In this document: positions 16,998 through 25,551 of the stretch, piece after piece
How the letters are laid out: each line of letters begins with the position of its first letter
How positions within the stretch are numbered: position 1 is the first letter of the stretch
Assembly (NCBI RefSeq): GCF_009758125.1
Contig: NZ_WRXO01000005.1
Span: forward strand, 372,001 to 436,000
Length of the DNA stretch: 64,000 nucleotides
Direction of reading: 5' to 3'
Origin: Chitinophaga oryziterrae
Lineage (GTDB): Bacteria; Bacteroidota; Bacteroidia; Chitinophagales; Chitinophagaceae
Notes under the pieces: model-generated
The model's input: the letters and a program-made list of their open reading frames with translations, nothing else
Databases searched by the model: none
Told to the model about the DNA's origin: nothing
Translations under genes and position numbers: made by a program

Positions 16998-17723
16998 TTA
17001 CCCGTATAACTCCAGGTGAATATCATGTCTGTCATACCCCATAGCCATGATCCGCTGTTTCGCCTCATCAATCATCTCCTTCCATCCGCAGAGAAAGAAA
17101 TAGGCCGGCCTTTTGTCCAGGGCCAGTAATTCCTCATAGATCAGGTGTACGTATCCCTTATGACGCGTCCAGGAATTATCTTCCTGAGAGAGTGTAGGCA
17201 GGTATTTAAAGCCTGACAGCTGATCCTGCAGTTGCCACATTTCTTCTGCATAAAGCAGATCGCATTGCTGCCGGCAGCCATAAATAAGATGTACGGGCTG
17301 ATGGGGAATGCCATGGGTATGGATATGGTGCGCCATGGCCCGGAAAGGGGCTATACCGGTGCCTGTGCAGATGAGAAAGAGTTCTTTGTCCAGTTGTTCG
17401 GGTAAGGTGAAGCTGCCCAGGGGGCCTTTCAGCACCAGTTCACTGCCCTCTTTCACTTCATTGAAGAGGTAGGTGGTACCCGCTCCACCCTGCAGCAATA
17501 CAATGACCAGTTCGATTTCATTGGTCCCGTTCGGCGGAGAGGCGATAGAGTAGCTTCGCCAGCGTTTATTCTTCTTTTCGTGAATGGGAAGATCTAGTGT
17601 AACAAACTGACCAGGTTTGAAGTCAAAGCAGTCCTTCTCCCTGATCTGTATCCAGAACCGTCTTGTATTAGGCGTCTCCTGTACAATACGGGTTACGTAA
17701 CCATTATACCATTGTTCTAGCAT
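16998..17723 (-). CDS. FAD/NAD(P)-dependent ferredoxin reductase-like protein
   Basis: 241 residues: FAD-binding beta-barrel (about 1-105, with KPGQFVTLDL and the flavin motif RSYSIASPP) then a NAD(P)-binding domain (about 110-241, with LICTGTGIAPFRAMAHH and FLCGWKEMIDEAKQRI). There is no 2Fe-2S domain, so it needs a separate electron acceptor such as a ferredoxin or flavodoxin. The C-terminus ends LELYG instead of the aromatic stack of plant-type FNRs. Electron partner unknown. A distinct paralogue with a fused 2Fe-2S domain lies at 56782-57828. Confidence 0.85.
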   Translation of the reverse strand: MLEQWYNGYVTRIVQETPNTRRFWIQIREKDCFDFKPGQFVTLDLPIHEKKNKRWRSYSIASPPNGTNEIELVIVLLQGGAGTTYLFNEVKEGSELVLKGPLGSFTLPEQLDKELFLICTGTGIAPFRAMAHHIHTHGIPHQPVHLIYGCRQQCDLLYAEEMWQLQDQLSGFKYLPTLSQEDNSWTRHKGYVHLIYEELLALDKRPAYFFLCGWKEMIDEAKQRIMAMGYDRHDIHLELYG

Positions 17724-17779
17724 TTGAGTGGAATTTCTCTTTTAAATTTAACGAAAATAGTCCGTTTTCGATTTCTTCG

Positions 17780-17787
17780 TATCTTTG
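17780..17787 (+). promoter_or_regulatory. -7 promoter element of mfd, almost leaderless
   Basis: TATCTTTG matches TAnnTTTG and ends 8 bp before ATG 17796. It lies inside the longer open frame that begins at 17724, which rules out the upstream start. Confidence 0.55.
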
Positions 17788-17795
17788 CCCCCCTC

Positions 17796-20700
17796 ATGAA
17801 TATACAGGCTGTTTTACAACTGTACCAGCGTGATACCCGGCTGCAACAGCTGGTTAAAGGGATCAATTTGTCTGGTCCGAACTATTTTCAACTTACGGGA
17901 TTGACCGGCAGCGCCACTACTTTTGCAGCAGTAGGGGCCTGGGAGCTGGCTGCTTCCTCCAATCACCTGTTCATTTTAAACGACAAAGAAGAAGCCGCTT
18001 ACTTCCATAATGATCTGGAACAATTGAGTCAGGCCCTGGATATCTTCTACTTTCCGGACTCCTTTAAGAAAACCGGTCAGTTTAACGAACTGAACGGAAG
18101 CCATAGCATGTTGAGAACGGAAGCGCTGATGAAGTTCTCCGGTCCCGGTATCAACAAAAAGATCCTGGTTACTTACCCGGAGGCACTGTGGGAAAAGGTA
18201 TCTGCATCTGTAGCTTTCAGCGCCAACATGGTACAGCTGAAAGTAGGGGATGTACTGAAAGTGGACCCCTTACTGGAAAAACTGGTAGGCTGGGGGTTCC
18301 ATTTTACTGACTTCGTTTATGAACCAGGACAATATGCCCTTCGCGGGGGTATTCTCGATATCTATTCTTTTGGCAACGAAAAGCCTTACCGTATAGAACT
18401 GTTCGGAGAAGATATTGACTCTATCCGGTTGTTTGATCCGGAAACGCAGCTGAGTGAGCGTAAGCTCTCCCAGGTGACGCTGATCGCCAATATGGATACC
18501 CATGGACTGGATCATCAGAAAACTTCCCTGCTGGAGTTCTTACCATCTAATACAGTGGTATGGATGAAAGACCCGGCTTATGTGCAGGATGTGATCCTGC
18601 AACTGGAAGAACGGCTGGATGCTTTTCTGCAAACAGGACAAAAGGTAAAGGTGGATGATGATGAGAAGATGGACCTGTCGGAGACTGATTTCGTAAAAGC
18701 ACATCCGCTGATGCAACAGCTATTGCAGCGGAATTGTATCGTGTTTGGGAAAAGGCAGTGGTGGGAAGAAACCAATCACCCCTTTACCCCTGTCAACTTT
18801 GAAACGCAGGAACAACCGGTCTTTAACCGGCAGTTTGAAATGCTGATCAAAGACCTGGATGGGCACGACAAGAAAAAGTATTCCCTCTTCATCTTTGCAG
18901 AAAATGCCAAACAGCTGGAAAGGCTGCGCAGTATTTTCGAAGACCTGAAAGCAGAATTTTCATTTTATCCTATTGCCGTTCCCGTTAGCCACGGGTTCAT
19001 AGATCATACACTGAAAATAGTTTGTTATACCGATCACCAGATCTTCCAGCGTTACCACAAATACAAGGTAAAGCAGGCGTATAACAAGAACAAGGCGATT
19101 ACGCTCAAAACACTACGCGAGCTACAGGCCGGAGATTTTGTGACACATATCGATCATGGTATAGGTGTGTACAGCGGTTTGCAGAAGATAGAAGTGGGTG
19201 GTAAAATGCAGGAAGCTATCCGTATCATTTACAAGAACAGTGACCTGTTGTATGTAAATATCAACTCCCTGCATAAGATCAGTAAATATACCGGTAAAGA
19301 AGGAGTAGAACCCCGTGTGAATAAACTGGGTAGCGATGCCTGGGATAAGCTGAAAGAAAAAGCGAAAACACAGGTAAAGGATATTGCAAAAGATCTGATC
19401 AAACTGTATGCTGCACGAAAGGCAGAAGAAGGCTTTGCCCATTCTCCTGATACGTATCTGCAAACAGAACTGGAAGCATCTTTCCTGTATGAAGATACAC
19501 CGGATCAGAGCAAGGCTACTGCTGATGTGAAGAGAGATATGGAATCTCCTCATCCAATGGACCGGCTGGTATGTGGTGATGTGGGCTTTGGTAAAACAGA
19601 GATCGCGGTACGTGCTGCGTTTAAATCGCTGGTAGATGGTAAACAGGCAGCTGTACTGGTACCCACTACTATCCTGGCTTTCCAGCATTACAAAACATTC
19701 TCCGAAAGGTTAAAGGATTTCCCCTGCACCGTTGATTATCTGAACCGCTTTAAATCGGCTAAAGAGAAAAAGGAAACTTTACAGCGACTGGCAGAAGGGA
19801 AAATAGATATCATCATTGGTACGCATGCTTTATTAAGTAAAGATGTTAAGTTCAAGGACCTGGGTGCATTGATAGTGGATGAGGAACAGAAGTTTGGTGT
19901 AACTGCGAAAGAAAAACTGAAACACATCAAACTGAATGTTGATACACTTACACTAACGGCGACGCCTATTCCAAGAACGTTACAGTTCTCCCTGATGGGT
20001 GCACGTGATTTGTCTGTTATTAATACACCTCCACCTAACCGGCAGCCGATAGAAACGGAAGTACATGTGTTTGATCATGACCTGATAAGAGATGCGATCT
20101 ATTATGAAATAGAACGCGGCGGACAGGTATACTTTGTGTATAACCGTGTGAAAGGACTGGGAGAAATGACCAGCCTGATACGCGGATTGTGCCCGGATCT
20201 TGCTATTGCAACGGCACATGGACAAATGGAGGGACATCAGCTGGAAGAGGTGATCATGGATTTCATCGACCGTAAATACGATGTACTGGTATCTACCAAT
20301 ATTATAGAAAGTGGGGTGGATATTCCGAATGCCAATACCATCATCATCAACAATGCGCATCACTTTGGATTAAGTGATCTGCATCAGTTACGCGGACGTG
20401 TTGGACGTAGTAATAAAAAGGCATTCTGTTACCTGCTGGCACCTCCTATCAATACATTGCCAGCGGATAGCCGTAAGCGTTTGCAGACACTGGAACAGCA
20501 TAGTGAACTGGGTAGTGGTTTCCAGATAGCTATGCGTGACCTGGACATACGTGGAGCAGGTAACTTATTAGGTGGGGAACAGAGTGGTTTTATGGCGGAG
20601 ATAGGCTTTGATATGTACCAGAAAATCCTCGATGAAGCGATCCGTGAATTAAAACAAAATGAGTTCCGTGATCTGTTTAAAGATCAGCTGGAAGAGAAGA

Positions 20701-21170
20701 AGGATTATGTAAGTGATTGTACGATTGATACTGATCTTGAAATCCTGATCCCGGATAGTTATGTCGAAAGTATACAGGAACGTCTCAACCTTTACCAGGA
20801 GCTGGATAACATCACCCTGGAGGCTAAACTGCAGGATTTCGAGAAAGCTTTACAGGATAGATTTGGTCCTGTACCTGATCAGGTAAAAGACTTGCTGACT
20901 ACTATACGTTCCCGTTGGATGGCTATTCAGCTTGGCTTTATAAAGATGATGCTGAAGGAAGAAAAACTGCGTTGTTATTTTATCAATAACCCGGATTCCC
21001 CTTTCTTTACCTCTGCTACATTTAATCACATGCTTACTTATATTCAGACACGTGTGAATAATGCGAAGCTGAAACAGGTAGGTAAGAATTTTATGCTGGT
21101 AGTAGATAATATAAAATCGATGAATGATCTGCATGATTTCCTGAAAGGAATGACAGATTCAAGGAAGTAA
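17796..21170 (+). CDS. mfd: transcription-repair coupling factor
   Basis: 1124 residues from ATG 17796 (MNIQAVLQLYQRDTRL); the frame is open 24 codons further up, but that part overlaps the promoter. UvrB-like N-terminal modules come first (about 1-330), then the RNA-polymerase-interacting domain (LQAGDFVTHIDHGIGVYSGL, about 440-520). The RecG-like translocase follows, with Walker A GDVGFGKTEIAVRA (about 590), DEEQKFG (about 690), TATPIPRTL and HQLRGRVGRS. The TRCF C-terminal domain ends the protein. It releases stalled RNA polymerase and recruits UvrA. Confidence 0.96.
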   Translation: MNIQAVLQLYQRDTRLQQLVKGINLSGPNYFQLTGLTGSATTFAAVGAWELAASSNHLFILNDKEEAAYFHNDLEQLSQALDIFYFPDSFKKTGQFNELNGSHSMLRTEALMKFSGPGINKKILVTYPEALWEKVSASVAFSANMVQLKVGDVLKVDPLLEKLVGWGFHFTDFVYEPGQYALRGGILDIYSFGNEKPYRIELFGEDIDSIRLFDPETQLSERKLSQVTLIANMDTHGLDHQKTSLLEFLPSNTVVWMKDPAYVQDVILQLEERLDAFLQTGQKVKVDDDEKMDLSETDFVKAHPLMQQLLQRNCIVFGKRQWWEETNHPFTPVNFETQEQPVFNRQFEMLIKDLDGHDKKKYSLFIFAENAKQLERLRSIFEDLKAEFSFYPIAVPVSHGFIDHTLKIVCYTDHQIFQRYHKYKVKQAYNKNKAITLKTLRELQAGDFVTHIDHGIGVYSGLQKIEVGGKMQEAIRIIYKNSDLLYVNINSLHKISKYTGKEGVEPRVNKLGSDAWDKLKEKAKTQVKDIAKDLIKLYAARKAEEGFAHSPDTYLQTELEASFLYEDTPDQSKATADVKRDMESPHPMDRLVCGDVGFGKTEIAVRAAFKSLVDGKQAAVLVPTTILAFQHYKTFSERLKDFPCTVDYLNRFKSAKEKKETLQRLAEGKIDIIIGTHALLSKDVKFKDLGALIVDEEQKFGVTAKEKLKHIKLNVDTLTLTATPIPRTLQFSLMGARDLSVINTPPPNRQPIETEVHVFDHDLIRDAIYYEIERGGQVYFVYNRVKGLGEMTSLIRGLCPDLAIATAHGQMEGHQLEEVIMDFIDRKYDVLVSTNIIESGVDIPNANTIIINNAHHFGLSDLHQLRGRVGRSNKKAFCYLLAPPINTLPADSRKRLQTLEQHSELGSGFQIAMRDLDIRGAGNLLGGEQSGFMAEIGFDMYQKILDEAIRELKQNEFRDLFKDQLEEKKDYVSDCTIDTDLEILIPDSYVESIQERLNLYQELDNITLEAKLQDFEKALQDRFGPVPDQVKDLLTTIRSRWMAIQLGFIKMMLKEEKLRCYFINNPDSPFFTSATFNHMLTYIQTRVNNAKLKQVGKNFMLVVDNIKSMNDLHDFLKGMTDSRK

Positions 21171-21179
21171 TAAAGAGAT

Positions 21180-21212
21180 AAAGCCCGGTATCTATAGTAC
21201 CGGGCTTTATTA
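21180..21212. terminator. bidirectional terminator between mfd and the lectin/PKD gene
   Basis: 11-bp perfect stem AAAGCCCGGTA/TACCGGGCTTT with a 7-nt loop and T-rich flanks on both strands, between convergent genes. Confidence 0.88.
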
Positions 21213-21217
21213 TTGTT

Positions 21218-23167
21218 TTATCTTACTAATGTTACTGTTCCTTTTCTACTGAATGTTCTCCCTAAATAATCTTTCCCCTGAATCATCCATACATAGGTGC
21301 CTGCTTCTGAAGGAATGCCTTTGAACGTGCCGTCCCAGCCTGTTGTCAGCGATTGCGTGCGGAATACTTCCTGTCCCCAGCGCGACCATACACAAAAGAA
21401 ATCCAACGCCGGTACTCCCGGTGAGATGGCATGGAAAACATCATTGCGTCCATCATTATTGGGAGAGAACGCAGTAGGTACGTAGAACTCAGGGCCCTTA
21501 TATACTTTTACATGCAGGGTATCTTTATCAATACATCCTTCCGGAGATGTTACCGTGAGATAATAAGTCTGATCTGATTGCAGATAGGCCATTGGTGCAG
21601 AAGAATGACTATTATCCAACCCGTTATCAGGAGACCAGTTGTATTGCAGGTTTTGACCATTCGCAACCGCATTTAACTGTAAAGGTTGCCCGTTGGCAAC
21701 GAGTGTATCACGTCCTGCATTTACATGGAGGTCCAAAATTGAAACGGGTACAACAACGGTATTGGATACACAGTTATCTGTACTTACAGTATAGAGAGAC
21801 GCCTGGTAATTTCCACCTTCAGGATATGTGTAATTCAGGAGCTGTGTACCACGCGTAGTACCATTCCCCAGATCCCAGTGCCATTCCTGCAAAGCAATAG
21901 CAGGCGTAAGATCGGTGCCAATGAACTGAACGGCGAAGCCAAGACAGGCATTTTCGCCGGTAGCGCTTATCGCCGGTGTCGCATATGCCTGCAACGTTTT
22001 CTGTATCTCATCAGTGCATCCTTCTTTGGAGGTTACCTGTAAATGTATATCGTAAGAGCCGGTAGCGGTATAGGTTACTACAGGGTCTTTAGTATCGGAG
22101 GTCTGCCCATTCCCAAAATCCCAGTTCCAATACGCTAACGAACCTACGCTAAGGGTCGTTTCATCTTTAAATTGCAGTTGTTTTCCGGTGCATAATACCG
22201 GCATGGAAAAGTCTGCCACAGGGTACGTCCCTATTGTTACGGGTTGTTTCATGGTATCGGATACACAACCGCTGTTATCTTCTATCACCATTGTTACCAG
22301 GTATTTCCCGGGTTTGGCATATTGGTGTGGAGGTGGCTGAGAGACGGTATATGTAGTACCGTCTCCGAAATCCCATAACCAGCGGGTAATGGTCCCGAAA
22401 GACCTGGAGTTGTCTCCAACGGTGACAGGTGTACCATCACAGAAAATCTGACTGTTATCAAATTCCAGTTGTGGGCGTAAGGCAGCGCAGAACTGTTGTT
22501 TATTGGAGCTGCCACCGGTACCGGCTCCAAAGCCCCAGTATACTAAAGGACTGTTGTTAAAGATATCTTTTACCAGATCTTTTTGAAGAGATAACCTGGG
22601 TACATCATCCATGCTAACATCCATTTGTTTGGCCGTAGCATCCCATTTAATGCGGAGAATATGCCAGTTGCAGTCTTCTATATTATCGCTGCCATTAAGG
22701 GCTGTAACAGGCCCCGCAAGGTTATTTGCCGAGAGGTGATCTGCGACACCATTCATCTGAATAGCCAGGTGATCAAAAGAAGGGTCGTTTTCGTCATCAT
22801 TCTGCCAGGTATCTATAATTACGCCAAGAGAAGGACTGATCCCTTTAAAGCCAATACCCTGGCCGGTAGATCCCAGGTTGGTACCTTGTGTTTGCAGCAC
22901 AAATGCTATTCCGTCGGCACCTGTATCATCTTTGCAACCCAGGTTCACATCAAAATAATAATCAAAAGAATTATTGAGATCGATCTTATTCTTATTCCAT
23001 ACGGTACCACTGGAGTTGCCAATATCTTCGGTAAGTACATAACAGTTACAGGTACGCTGAGTGGCTGTACCGTTTAGAATATAAGGTGTTTGCAGTTGGC
23101 CCAGGGCAATGATCTGTATACATAGCAGCCCCGTAATTAGCCATATTAGTTTCCCCATAAGTGGCAT
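21218..23167 (-). CDS. secreted L-type lectin/PKD protein with type B T9SS sorting domain
   Basis: 649 residues. Signal peptide (1-23); L-type (legume-like) lectin domain (about 30-225, with DDTGADGIAFVLQ and LGVIIDTWQNDD); three PKD repeats (about 245-480, each with the WDFGDG/WDFGNG/WDLGNG motif); an Ig-like module (about 480-560); and a C-terminal CHU_C/gliding motility-associated domain (about 560-649, FYVPTAFSPNNDGRNDVF ... GTYVWMIQGKD), the type B signal for secretion and anchoring by the type IX system. Six paired cysteines suggest extracellular disulfides. Probable adhesin or glycan-binding surface protein; the ligand is unknown. Confidence 0.9.
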   Translation of the reverse strand: MPLMGKLIWLITGLLCIQIIALGQLQTPYILNGTATQRTCNCYVLTEDIGNSSGTVWNKNKIDLNNSFDYYFDVNLGCKDDTGADGIAFVLQTQGTNLGSTGQGIGFKGISPSLGVIIDTWQNDDENDPSFDHLAIQMNGVADHLSANNLAGPVTALNGSDNIEDCNWHILRIKWDATAKQMDVSMDDVPRLSLQKDLVKDIFNNSPLVYWGFGAGTGGSSNKQQFCAALRPQLEFDNSQIFCDGTPVTVGDNSRSFGTITRWLWDFGDGTTYTVSQPPPHQYAKPGKYLVTMVIEDNSGCVSDTMKQPVTIGTYPVADFSMPVLCTGKQLQFKDETTLSVGSLAYWNWDFGNGQTSDTKDPVVTYTATGSYDIHLQVTSKEGCTDEIQKTLQAYATPAISATGENACLGFAVQFIGTDLTPAIALQEWHWDLGNGTTRGTQLLNYTYPEGGNYQASLYTVSTDNCVSNTVVVPVSILDLHVNAGRDTLVANGQPLQLNAVANGQNLQYNWSPDNGLDNSHSSAPMAYLQSDQTYYLTVTSPEGCIDKDTLHVKVYKGPEFYVPTAFSPNNDGRNDVFHAISPGVPALDFFCVWSRWGQEVFRTQSLTTGWDGTFKGIPSEAGTYVWMIQGKDYLGRTFSRKGTVTLVR

Positions 23168-23351
23168 GTAAGAGGTAATATATATAAAAACCCTCTTGTA
23201 ACATATAGGGGCAACGAACGTTTTAGCTGATAATCTTATATATCTATAATCGTTAAGTATTGGGCATTGATTAGCCGTAAAAATATTTTAGGGGGATTTA
23301 TGGAATCTTGTTCTTTGGTAGCATCATAATAGAAAATAAAAAACAAATCAT

Positions 23352-24068
23352 ATGAAAAAGGTAATGTTTATACTGGCAGGATTATTCTTATCGACCCTGA
23401 GTCAGGCACAGCAAACAGACAACAAACCTCCTGTAAAGAAAATTGAGGTAACAGGTTCAGCAGAGATGGAGATTACTCCGGATGAAATCTATTTAGATAT
23501 AGCGCTGAGGGAATACAAGAACAAAACAACGAAGGTGGAGATTGGGGTACTGGAAAAACAATTGCAGAAGGCGGTACTGGATGCAGGTATTGCACCTGCG
23601 GATCTGACCGTATCAAATGTATTTGGGAACAACTACGAACAGTGGTGGGTGAAGAAGAAAAAAGTAACTGATTTTATGGCGCGTAAACAGTTCCGTTTGA
23701 AACTCAGTAAACTGGATAAAGTAAATGCAATACTTGGAGCAGTTGACGAGGAAGGTATTGAAAGTGTAAACATCAGCAGTTATACCAGTAGCAAGATGGA
23801 AGAATACCGTAAAGAGGTAAAGGTAAAAGCATTGCAGGCAGCTAAGGCAAAGGCGGGCTATATGCTGGAAGGTATCGGAGATAAGATAGATGGTATACTG
23901 GAAGTACAGGAAATCAATACAGATAATTATTCTGATGTACGTCCTTTAATGGCAAATGCATATATGAGAAGCGATAAAGCGATGGATACAGAATCGGCCA
24001 TGCCCGATATTGATTTTAAAACGATCAAGGTAAGAGCAGAAGTAAGAGCGGTGTTTTTCATTAAGTAA
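23352..24068 (+). CDS. SIMPL (DUF541) domain periplasmic protein
   Basis: 238 residues. Signal peptide (to SQAQ, residue 20), then one SIMPL/DUF541 domain: VTGSAEMEITPDEIYLDIALREY at its start and KALQAAKAKAGYMLEGIG near its end, with an unusual KKKKVTDFMARKQF loop in place of the usual short turn. SIMPL proteins form ring-like oligomers or periplasmic folds; related ones include E. coli YggE, linked to oxidative stress. Not operonic: flanked by terminators and opposing genes. Confidence 0.85.
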   Translation: MKKVMFILAGLFLSTLSQAQQTDNKPPVKKIEVTGSAEMEITPDEIYLDIALREYKNKTTKVEIGVLEKQLQKAVLDAGIAPADLTVSNVFGNNYEQWWVKKKKVTDFMARKQFRLKLSKLDKVNAILGAVDEEGIESVNISSYTSSKMEEYRKEVKVKALQAAKAKAGYMLEGIGDKIDGILEVQEINTDNYSDVRPLMANAYMRSDKAMDTESAMPDIDFKTIKVRAEVRAVFFIK

Positions 24069-24077
24069 GAATAAATC

Positions 24078-24116
24078 AAAAAGCCCCTGTCCGTATTACG
24101 GACAAGGGCCTTTTTT
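24078..24116. terminator. bidirectional terminator between SIMPL and SusD-like genes
   Basis: GC-rich hairpin around 24080-24114 (GTCCGT/ACGGAC core, ATT loop, one bulge) with A-run left and T6 right, between convergent genes. Confidence 0.85.
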
Positions 24117-24141
24117 ATAAAACAAACACACGACTATCTTA

Positions 24142-25533
24142 TCAATTGTCCCACCATACTTTATCAGCCAGTGTAGCCTTTTGTATCGCCTGCGGATTTG
24201 CACTGATCTCATTCAGAGGATACAGGAACCTGCGGGGAATAACAGCCACGTTGTTATTGGTAATCACTTTTAGATCAGGGTACCCGGTACGGCGCCAGTC
24301 TGCATAACCCTCCTGTGAAAAGAAGTTGGCCGTGTTCTTTTCTTCTATGATCATCTGTAAAGCATTCGCTGCAGTCAATGTACCACGTAATGATAAGTAA
24401 GCCTGTGCAGCAGCGCCGGTCGTATCAATACCCAGCTTTAACAGGTTGGTTGCAACAGCGGCCCTGTATACGGGTTGCGCAGCAGCATAACCGGAAGTGA
24501 TATAAGTAGCTTCTGCTTTCAGGAACATTGCTTCTGCTGCATTCAGTACGTATACATTAGAAGCGATACCGCCATAAAAACTTCCCGCTACAGAAAAATC
24601 TGATAAGGTACCGGCTCCGGCGCCGATCACATTACCGGTATATAAGCCGGTCCCTTCTGCTTTGCTTACCAGGTAAGGCAAGCGTGGATCACTGTGCGCT
24701 TTAAGAGAGTCTACATATTTTGATGACAGTGTTAAAGTAGTGGTATTGAAAAAATGCAGATACCATGGATTAGATGAGGTGGATGTTCCAGTGTAAGGGA
24801 AAAAACAATCATCGTCATTGCTGCTCATACCGTTACTTAATGCAGCGAGCGCCAGTGTTGCCTGTGCAGAGGCTGTATAACCGGGCGCTTTTGTAAGGTG
24901 CATATAATAACGGGCTTTGAGCGTATATGCCATCTTTGCCCATTTGGTCATATCACCGCTATAGAAATAATCATCTGTAGAGGGAGTAGTACCGGTACCT
25001 GCATTTACTTCAACAATAGCGCTGTCTAATAAGGCCTGAATAGACTTGTAAATATCTTCCTGGGCATCGTAGGCCGGAGTGGTATTACCGACGCCGTTAA
25101 ACGCCTGGGAATAAGGAATATCTCCCCATAGGTCTGTAGCATTGCCCAGTGTATAAGCAGTTAGTATTTTAGAGATACCTGCATACATACTATTACCATT
25201 TGCCATGGCCTGCACATTCAACAGGTGCAGGTTATTCATTTCCGCTACATAGTAAGAGCCCCAGAAGTCATCGAAGGTAGAACTGGTGACCATGTAATTG
25301 ACCGTATTCGGCAGTGGCTGATTAGGTACGCAATTCTGCATCCACTGATTAACGAGCGAAGACCCATTACCAGCTGCGATGTATTGGGATATACCTGCTT
25401 CCAGAGGTGCCAGCATCAGGCTTTCTGATACAGAGGAAGGCACATTTGGATTGTCATTTACATCCAGGTATTTCTTGCACCCTGTAAATGCAGTTGCTGC
25501 GAGGGTGATTATGATGATGAATGATCTTTTCAT
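24142..25533 (-). CDS. SusD/RagB-family nutrient-binding lipoprotein
   Basis: 463 residues. A lipoprotein signal peptide with lipobox Cys (AATAFTGCKKYLDVNDNP, Cys at about 19) begins the mature protein in the way typical of SusD-like_2 (PF12771-type) proteins. The TPR-rich helical body (about 60-330) has LGNATDLWGDIPYSQAF, and the C-terminal part carries EGYADWRRTGYP and VIPRRFLYPLNEISANP, both typical of the family. It forms the lid over the SusC channel encoded 18 bp upstream. The ligand (glycan or peptide) cannot be told, as no hydrolase gene accompanies the pair. Confidence 0.93.
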   Translation of the reverse strand: MKRSFIIIITLAATAFTGCKKYLDVNDNPNVPSSVSESLMLAPLEAGISQYIAAGNGSSLVNQWMQNCVPNQPLPNTVNYMVTSSTFDDFWGSYYVAEMNNLHLLNVQAMANGNSMYAGISKILTAYTLGNATDLWGDIPYSQAFNGVGNTTPAYDAQEDIYKSIQALLDSAIVEVNAGTGTTPSTDDYFYSGDMTKWAKMAYTLKARYYMHLTKAPGYTASAQATLALAALSNGMSSNDDDCFFPYTGTSTSSNPWYLHFFNTTTLTLSSKYVDSLKAHSDPRLPYLVSKAEGTGLYTGNVIGAGAGTLSDFSVAGSFYGGIASNVYVLNAAEAMFLKAEATYITSGYAAAQPVYRAAVATNLLKLGIDTTGAAAQAYLSLRGTLTAANALQMIIEEKNTANFFSQEGYADWRRTGYPDLKVITNNNVAVIPRRFLYPLNEISANPQAIQKATLADKVWWDN

Positions 25534-25551
25534 GTTGTAAATAGTTTGCGT

